Shown in pieces: positions 55,458 to 64,000 of a stretch of DNA of 64,000 nt. The stretch's first letter is position 1, and every line of letters begins with the position of its first letter. Position numbers and translations under genes: made by a program. Source of the stretch: Sacculina carcini (lineage: Eukaryota; Arthropoda; Thecostraca; Sacculinidae); contig OU696572.1 of assembly GCA_916048095.2 (NCBI GenBank), positions 8,025,454 to 8,089,453 on the forward strand, given 5' to 3'. The notes beneath the pieces are model-generated. The model was not told the origin of the DNA, made no database searches, and saw only the letters and a list, made by a program, of their open reading frames with translations.

Positions 55458-58398
55458 CTGTAACACCACACAAATATGCGCAATATAGACAAGCCGTGTT
55501 TATCAGGGTGTGGTCTTCATCGTTCCACGTTACTATACGTACTATAGCGAAAATTGATTAACTGAAATCTCGGCACAAAGGTATGTTTTGTGTATATAAT
55601 TATATATATTTGATTATAATTAAAGCATATACATTTTTAAGGACATGGCTATCACTAGAAACAAATACATAGGACACACAGTACAGGCTTTACAACAGTA
55701 AATAATATATAATAATATTGATTCGAGAAGACATGTTATGAACAGTGTACACTATCAAATGTAATTTACATACAATTTACATTTTTCACAGGCCACATTG
55801 TTTTCAAAATTGCATCCGAATAGAGACAAGAGATGAACTTCAACTTGAGGTAAACACGTGAAATATACTTTGCAATGACAAGCTCATATATTTCAGTGAC
55901 AGCTATTAAGCTGGCGTGAAGCCGGAGCTTCTCGGATCAGCTGTATTGGTGTTTGTGCGAGGAGCGGTAATAACTGGCACATATCAGTGATCTGCACCCA
56001 ATGACGGGATCAGGCGTGTACAAGTTATTGTTGTTACACCATCGCCAGACTCCCTGACATTCAGGCTTTTTATATGAAACCGGTGTACTATGTGAACCGG
56101 TCTAATGAAGGTCTAAAAACCGAAAGAGCATTGAATGGCTCCGTTTGACCAGCCGGTACAGGACAGGAATAATGATGTCTTGCAATGCAATTCAAAATAA
56201 CATATTCAGGTCAACATAACACGGACACACCATTTTTCCTACAAAAACTTACCGAATTATAATCCTACAGCATAATCCTGCGTGCATAGTTTTGCATGTG
56301 ATCTGTTAATTATTCATATGCTCTGCATCGTTCGACGAAATCACCATAGGCAAGATGTTTTACAAACTTGTCCTCAAAAAGCAGACCACTAGTGCTTGTG
56401 TGCGAGTGTTTGTGTGTGTGTGTGCGTGTGTGTGTGCGTGTGTGAGAGAGAGAATGAGATAGTGCATTGCTGTATAGATCATGTTTTTTCATATTTAGAG
56501 AGAAATGTATGGTTGAATTTTAATGAACATATAAATCGTCATTAAAGTCTGCAAATCTGCATTGAAGTCTGCAAATCTCCCAGTTCTATTTTTGTGTATT
56601 TTCATAAAAAATGTACGCAAACATATTTTCAAAACTGTGCCTTTCATAAACGTTCTTTTTGTTTGATCATAACAGACCACAAAAGTCATGAATCTACTTT
56701 GCAGCATCCACTTCAAGGTGCACGTGCAGCCAGCATTCACATCAAATTCTTGGATATTATTCATTATAACTTGCACATTTTACGTTATGCATATTGTGAA
56801 TTGACATTGTATATTTGGTAATACACAGACAAGGTCGCCCGGACAGTACATGCTGAGGTGTCATATCTATCTATACGTCAGTAACATCAGATAAATTTCT
56901 AGATATAGTTCATCAGATATATATAAATAAGTCCAACCGCCAACTGAGGACAATTTATAATTACTCAATCAAAATCGACGGTTTTATCTTGTCCGCATGA
57001 ACAAGTGTGATTGTTGACCATGCAAGAATTTCACGAATTCCACAAATGATGAGATGGCGTCGTTGAGATGCAAACCAACTTGTGGCTGGTCGGTCGGTTG
57101 CTGTAAATCTCGATACATGTGAATCACGCTTCCTAAATTCCTAGTAATTGATACATGCATAGTGGGGTATGTGGTCTTATAGGCTAACATTAAACGAGTC
57201 TTTTGCAAATGTGGAGTTATTTTTGGCGTCGCAGAATTCAAGCCATCTTGCGGGATTTGCTAAGCCAACATAAGCACATTGTTTGTAATTTTTTGTTTGA
57301 TTGTAACAAGAATGCCAGGAGGCCAGACTCAGCGTTTAACATTTTTCGTCAGGTAATAATTAGTGAAGTCATCGTAATGTTTTATATATTTATAAGTTTC
57401 CTAAAACTCAATACAATATAAGAAAGTTGTGCATTGGCAGACAATGGGTTACATTTATACAGACAAAAGCTGAATTTATTCAATTAACATGGCAATACAT
57501 GCATGAAACGAAAACACTACAAGCGTTCAAATACTAAAAACAAAATTACTTTGAAAGACCAAATGACCTTTAAAAACAAATTACCTTAAAAGACTATTTC
57601 ATTTGGCATTGAAAACCGGATGAAACTTGGAGCCAATTTGGAATTATTCAATCAGAACAAAATGAAACTCGCTCGCTGTTAAACGACGTTTTGATTTACA
57701 ATTTATTTTCGTCATTTTTGCTTCTTACACTGCGTCTTGTATCTTATTGAGTTATCACACAGAAAATGTGGTTTAAAAACTAACTATAAAAATGTGTGAA
57801 GCTCTAATCATTTGCATAATATGCTGGAGTATTAATTTAAGATTCACAAATATCCACATGCATACTCACATCCATGTACATACACACATACATACACAAT
57901 CACATACACACGCATACACACAAATACCCACACATGCACACACATACACACAAATACCGACACATGAACACACACACACACACACACAATAATGCGTTTA
58001 ACATGTAACATAATATTTTTACATAATATTTACATAATATTTTATAGTTTTATTATATTTATTTTTGAATCTCGCCACCAATATTAAGAACAAAAATATT
58101 TCACAATTTATAATTTTAACCATGTTAAAATTGAAGTGGCTCTAATTTAATTAGAAACATATTCCAAATACTTTGTTTATTCCAAGAAGGTACAACGTGC
58201 AATAGCGGAAAATTAAACATACCAGTAACATGACCTCATTTTTAATATGAATAACATAAATCATAATTAGACATTATTCATATAGAGTTTATGGCATGCA
58301 CTAAATTAAATTCATTCAGCTTGGCCAATTTGAAAGCATACGTTTAATTATAGGATAGATTATAAAGTTGAGAATCATAGTGCCGAGCTGTTCCACAG
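55458..58398. other. Upstream flank or introns of the zinc-finger gene
   Basis: AT-rich sequence with short TG/CA tracts (56400-56445, 57880-57990). Missing 5' exons of the zinc-finger gene may lie here, but no open segment is convincing. Confidence 0.4.
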
Positions 58399-58406
58399 GT
58401 CTACAT

Positions 58407-58663
58407 GAGTGGTTGTTAACCTGTGGGAAATTCCCCACTGGTAGGGAATGGAAGAGTTGCCAAGTGGGAAGCTAAAGGTCGGACAGAAAACCGAATGTGT
58501 GTATATATCAATAAAAATTCGTTTATTTTCATTTATCATGACCCCTTGACATTTATATTGATGTAACAACTGAATTTATTGAATTTATCAGTTCTGTTGT
58601 GGAAAATGAAGAGATGGTTCATTAAGAAGTGGGGAATCAGAGAAAAAAGGTTCAGGACCACTG
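58407..58663. mobile_element. hAT-type MITE, 257 bp
   Basis: Left terminus GAGTGGTTGTTAACC and right terminus GGTTCAGGACCACTG (inverse CAGTGGTCCTGAACC) are hAT-type inverted repeats. ATTCCCCACT and AGTGGGGAAT form a second inverted pair inside. The flanking octamers GTCTACAT and GTCCACAT match at 7 of 8. It is non-coding. Confidence 0.7.
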
Positions 58664-58669
58664 GTCCAC

Positions 58670-61600
58670 ATGGAGACTGCACCGCTGCACAGCAGACTAA
58701 CACCAGCGTGGCGGTAACTGCGTTTTGACACAACAATATAACAACACGCCAAAAAAGGCATTCACGCTACGGCAAAAATATACATACACACGCAGTCATG
58801 TAATGCGATATACGGAGACATTCCTAAGAGTTTTCAAGGTGTTTAGAACAATTGGACATACCAGCGTAAGTCACGTCTGGTAGCAGATACAATTCTGTTA
58901 GCATTTCTGTGGATGGTGTTTGAGTTTAGTCAGCAGCGGTAGAACCACATATTGTGATTATTACCAGGCGGAAATGGGACATTAGAAATTATAAACCGGT
59001 AAACGAACGCGCTTGAACGGAGAAAGGATGACGTATTTCGATGACGTCTTATCAACGGAATGAGAGGATGATGGAAAATATCGAGAATTTGCAAAGCGAT
59101 GCATCAAACTGGACCGCAGTCGGTGATTAGTGCGTTGCTATGCTTTCTCGAAGATATTGCGTCATTTCAGCTATGATTCCGAGAATGAAAGCGCCAAAAG
59201 TGTTGTTGGTGACGACGACCCATATATGCTGTCAGAAAATTGCTACACGCACACACACACACGCACATACACACACGCATATATACATTCGCAAAGGCAC
59301 ACACGCACGCAGGAATACGGCGCGTGTATCTGTATGCATCTGTGTGTATCTGTGTGCGTGTGTGTGTGTGTGTTTGTGTGTGTGTCTGTGTTCACAGGGC
59401 TGAGTCACAAACGTCGCTGGAAGCACACACGAGATGATAAAACCGGATGACGACGCACGGAGAGAGAGGAAGAGAGCGAGAGAGACACGGCCAAAAGGAA
59501 GAAAGAGGATCGGGTGGTGATGAATCCAGCAGCAGCCGGAGAAAGAGGATGAGAGGGAGACAAAGAGTATGGGAGGTAAACTACTCTCACTTTCAGCATG
59601 AGTGTCATGCAGTTTGCTGGCTGGCGCACACACCCGCCGGGATCGACGCAAGTTTCACTTTTGAACATCACATACACACACACACACACATACACATATA
59701 TACTCATGTATACACATGCACACACGCCCGTAAAATGCACCCACGCCAATTTGTGGAGAGTTTAACGGGAGCTGTTTCATGCACGAAAGCTCAGACAGGA
59801 CACGGCGTGTGAGTGCTTGTACGAAGCCGGTTGAAAACGATAGAAAAGAGAGCAGTTGTTTTCATTTGAATTAAAAACCACCAGCCATATGCTTTCACAA
59901 GAATTTGTGGCATGTAAAAAATTGAACTACAATTCAAATGCAGCATAGGAAAATGGGCTCCGTTCTGTTCTTGCGGTTTGGCAGTCGGAATATCGCATAT
60001 TCAAGAGGAAACAACAACTGATTGTGCACTCATTTAGTTGTCACTGAATTTCAGCTGATAAATATATTGGGCATTTCCGAATAAAACATTGAAACATGCA
60101 TATGAAGGTTCTAATTTCATTTGAAGTCGCACATTTCGTGAAGAATCCAATTTGGATTAAATTTCAGAGCTAGATGAGAGTCTTGAGCGCGAATAAATGT
60201 TTTATGAATTTATTAGCTATTAACATTATTTAATGAAATAATTAATGCTCCATATTCGTCAATTATACTCGTGCGAGTCAGTTAACTTGCAAACATGGAT
60301 GTTATGTCAGGTAATAGGTGATAATGCATTATATTTTCATATAATTGAAAAACGAAAATCAATAAACAATTGATGGTAGACATTATACACTATGTCATAA
60401 ATTATATTACGATGAGTTTTTCCGACATTAATCTTTATTAAGGCTTAAGCATATTCAATTAGATACATGGTTGAACTATTAGTGGTAATTTGTTTTACCA
60501 TTCTATTTTTAGAAAATAATAAAATGGTCATAGCCAATGGTCATGTTGCTATAATTTTGTACAATATTTGCATTCGTATTGCATTAAAATTACATTTGAT
60601 CTATTTTTTGAGGAAAGTGATGTTGGAGGGCTATGCGCGTAAAATATGTCATCAGGATAATTAACCAGCTGCTGGAAGACGGTTTTGTTGTAGAATTTGT
60701 GAGATTAGATGCGTTACACAGCGTCTCAGCTGAACGAATTAGGCTAACTTTCCACACAGCCATGCTACCATCACGCACGCACGCTCATAAACGCACGTGT
60801 TTGGCTGTAGATAGACCGTGTACGAGTACGTGCGCGCATGGGCCCTCCAATACACGCTCATGTAGGGCGGGTGTGACGGACAAGATGGATTTATAAATGG
60901 AAGAGCCCGAAGAAGCGCTGATCGTTTTACGATGTTGTGTCCTCATATCCTCATTGCGTGACAGCCGACCAATTTATGATCATGCAGATTTGGCGTGAAC
61001 GCTTCTTGGGCGCCAAAGTGGGTCGAAGTTATCGGGTTGTAGTTGAGTCAATCTGACAATTTCTCATTGTACAATGACTGCGCCGGAATGAGAGTGATAC
61101 AGTGTGCACAAGTGGAGCAACGGTAAACTGGCATTGACAGTCATACCAGCAACAATATAATGTTTAGCTCTGCTTCGAATTGGTTGAACAAAACAATTGT
61201 ATAATTTCTTGGGAAATCTGATTGCGTTCCTTCTGAATAAAAAAAACAGCTGAAAGTGAGGCAATTGGAATTATTTGTCCTAATAAGCTTTTGTTAAGAA
61301 CATGTATCTACTTGATTGCCAGCAAATTTTTGACAATCACACACACTCAAGTATCAAGACAACCAATCTATCTGTGTCTAATAATATCTGTTTTATATTT
61401 ATAAACCATCTAATAGATCACTACATATCAAAGTCATATTGGAGCGATTTTCGTTTATTTACATATTCTCTTTTCACATTTCACCTTGATAATTGATTTT
61501 AACAATAACAAAAGCTTGTTCTCGCGTTCTGCCGAACGCCAATCAGCATCCACTTAAATTAGTGTATTATAATCACTTAAACAGTTCATATGTGTTTGCT

Positions 61601-61850
61601 GGTCAATAGGCTAACACATTGTGGAAGCATTGCAGGCTGGTAGGCACAGCGGTCGGAAATCAGCGAGACATCGGCCTAGATTCAGCAGGCCGTTCTCGTG
61701 AAAGGCCTGAGATGAATGATTCAGAATGACCAAACAATTGCCGGCAATCAGAGAGCGCAGCATAAGGCATGCATGTATGCATGAGTTGTTACAATTAGCC
61801 AAATGGCTTGCGTCTTTGAATGCAGGAACATACAGTTATATTGCGTGGAA
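58670..61850. other. Intergenic DNA
   Basis: A purine-rich stretch (59456-59575), short CA/TG tracts (59250-59395, 59668-59700) and AT-rich sequence. No gene recognised. Confidence 0.45.
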
Positions 61851-61856
61851 CAAGCT

Positions 61857-61985
61857 CGGAGTCGTAGCAACCGCACCCGAACCCCCGGGGGAAAGGGGCG
61901 AGTGTTGAGGGGGCCCGTTGTCTCACACATGATATTAAAATTCATCATAAATTAGCGCATAAAAGTTCCCAGTTTAATGGAGATC
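61857..61985. mobile_element. Partial copy of the 47.5-kb hAT-like element
   Basis: GGAGTCGTAGCAACCGC, then a C-run and G-run, GTGTTGAGGGGGCCCGTTG and ATGATATTAAAAT follow the same order as 47591-47690, at roughly 75% identity by eye. Confidence 0.65.
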
Positions 61986-62326
61986 GAGGGATTGCTCGTA
62001 ACTGGATCTTGTGAAAGTCGCACCTCTTCTTACAATGATGCTGTACTTCAAATGGGGAGCGGCCATTACTGCCTTCGAGCGGGGGAGGACACAAGACCTC
62101 GCATCTGCTCTGGTTAAACTTAACAAACTGTCCTTTTATGTTTGTTTATCCTTCTTCACACACGCTAGTCTTTATCTATAAATACTAATTATCTATCTAA
62201 TTAGTCAAACTACCGTTGTTCATCAGGAATCGATCGACTAATCAATTGAAATGATTTTTATATTGACGCTTTTCTTTTGTGTATGACAATAAGCTGAAAT
62301 ATAAAAATTCTTACATACATGCACTC

Positions 62327-62341
62327 ACACACACACACACA

Positions 62342-62401
<60 letters not shown>

Positions 62402-62402
62402 T
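62327..62402. repeat. (CA)n microsatellite
   Basis: About 75 bp of CA repeats with occasional TCACA and TACA units. Confidence 0.95.
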
Positions 62403-62875
62403 CTGTCTGTCTCCTGTGCACTCCTGTCTGGCTGCGGTTCATGCCTTGCTTTTGCTGTTGTAGTGTATGTATCGTTTGTATTGTGTCATGTCGCGGTGTT
62501 GATGTATAATGTACAAAAGCACAAGTGGTGGGGTTTTGGTTCACTGTTGGATCCGGGGGTTATATTCTCCTCATAGTCTATTTCCCGGAATGGGGAGGGA
62601 CTGATTTTGGCGCGTCGGGATGTGAAGTGTTAATGTTCTTGTTAACATTCCTATGGTCTTTCCATTATATCGTATTTGTTATTCCCGTTGTAAACCAAGC
62701 TGTTCGACACGTTTTGTGCAATAAATTGAAGAAAGAAAACACACACACACTCACTGACTCGCACATGTAGCGGTCATGTTTTCCAACACTCTTTTTAACT
62801 ACATCTTTTGCGCGCTTCTGGTACATGGGACCACCGCAGGGTGGTAATGGATGAAATGCTACTGGATTTGAATCT

Positions 62876-62876
62876 A

Positions 62877-62921
<45 letters not shown>
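62876..62921. repeat. (AAT)n microsatellite
   Basis: About 14 perfect AAT repeats, preceded by ACTGGATTTGAATCTAATT; possibly the tail of a retroposon. Confidence 0.9.
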
Positions 62922-62922
<1 letters not shown>

Positions 62923-63030
62923 TCTCACCTGCTTGCTCGACCAGAGCTGGCAACCAAATCAATCATGACAACTCGCCTGGCAACTCAACCTCGGCTCATT
63001 CCACAACCAGTATAGCCAACCACCCATCAA

Positions 63031-63151
<121 letters not shown>

Positions 63152-63759
63152 AGGTAGCTTGATCAGAGGAGATCGAGATCTTCTCTGATCTTCAGAGCAA
63201 CGATCATTAGACCACTGTCTATGTCTGCGTCGATCAAACGCCACAGGACGGCCGTGATATTTGGCGACAAGAGCGAGACACGATATTACAGAGACAATTT
63301 CCGCTATTAAAAATGCATGGCTGCGACCATCAATCAAGCCACCACACACACCGCGCACACTGACACACCGCACACTGGCTCACAGTCACACTCACACGGC
63401 GGCGATCTGCAAAGCACTGCACTTGAGAAGATTACACCTAATGCAACCGTACACACACACACGCATACACACGCACACGCACATACACGCGCATACACAC
63501 ATACGAGTGTGTGTGCGTGTGCGTGTATGAGTCAGTTTGAGTCGTGTCTTTCTTGTGCAAACTCATAGGAGCGATGCTAGATGCGCAACGTCCTGTTCAT
63601 TCTACCTGTGTCGTCTAGCGGTATCGCCTCGATGCACGATTCTGTCTCCCCTCTCTCCCTTCCACCTTGCCTGCCGAGTATGATGACGGGCCCTGGCAGC
63701 TCGCATAATCGTTGCACAAAGTACAGTTGCTGCACGGCACACGTTCAAGCAACTGCCGG

Positions 63760-63761
63760 CC

Positions 63762-63791
<30 letters not shown>
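63760..63791. repeat. (CAGA)n microsatellite
   Basis: About seven perfect CAGA repeats. Confidence 0.95.
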
Positions 63792-63792
<1 letters not shown>

Positions 63793-63903
63793 GGGAGTCG
63801 TGGTTGATGCTTGTGTGTGCACAAGTGTGTCCTTGGGCCGCCTCTGCGTGTCCATAATCGGCAGCACAGCTTGATCACTGCCGACTTGCCAATTGCCACC
63901 AAA

Positions 63904-64000
<97 letters not shown>
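63904..64000. repeat. (CA)n microsatellite running off the window end
   Basis: A pure CA tract of at least 95 bp, cut by the window edge. Confidence 0.97.

Noticed and set aside
55458-55492. Start of the zinc-finger protein at 55492
   Set aside because: The first codon there is TTG, not ATG, and a strong splice acceptor separates this part from the real exon.
59456-59580. Purine-rich Arg/Glu-rich frame
   Set aside because: Simple GA-rich sequence with no family features or splice context.
60590-60778. Possible missing first exon of the zinc-finger gene
   Set aside because: A short minus-strand frame with an ATG exists, but there is no conserved sequence and no phase evidence to link it.

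Overview
The window is nuclear DNA of an invertebrate-grade animal. It has spliced protein genes with long introns, many non-LTR retrotransposon fragments, tRNA-derived SINEs, non-autonomous hAT-type elements and very many (TG)n/(CA)n microsatellites. Coding exons are strongly GC-biased and the DNA between them is AT-rich. IFT57 and WDR86 imply a ciliated animal. DNAJC3 and IFT57 are clearly diverged from vertebrate versions. The phylum cannot be told from the sequence alone.

Layout. 8-1195 (-): calreticulin in one exon. 1196-1983: a short divergent promoter region with a perfect ER stress response element and a second, near-perfect one. 1984-30535 (+): DNAJC3/P58IPK, whose ten exons I reconstructed with every splice phase consistent (492 aa). 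Its introns carry most of the mobile DNA. 31535-32661: a 5'-truncated LINE with a target-site duplication. 33619-35467 (+): IFT57, two exons (497 aa). 36786-43827 (-): WDR86-like WD40 protein, nine exons (444 aa), convergent with IFT57. 43.8-53.5 kb: gene-poor, with microsatellites, a minisatellite and nested hAT-like elements. 53498-55457 (-): last exon of a C2H2 zinc-finger protein whose upstream exons I could not find. 55.5-64 kb: no gene recognised; one MITE and long microsatellites.

How the genes fit together. Calreticulin (ER lectin chaperone) and DNAJC3 (ER-lumenal BiP co-chaperone and PERK/PKR inhibitor) are both known targets of the unfolded-protein response. Here they are transcribed away from each other, their start codons are 788 bp apart, and ERSE elements lie between them. 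This looks like a shared ER-stress control region. IFT57 is a ciliary transport protein. WDR86 is poorly characterised.

Other notable patterns: splice-acceptor-like sequences just upstream of all four recognised start codons (5' UTR introns or spliced-leader addition); introns with CA repeats at the 5' end and TG repeats at the 3' end that could pair; LINE 3' ends that run into CA microsatellites; and a 2.3-kb array of a GC-box-containing motif inside the last DNAJC3 intron.
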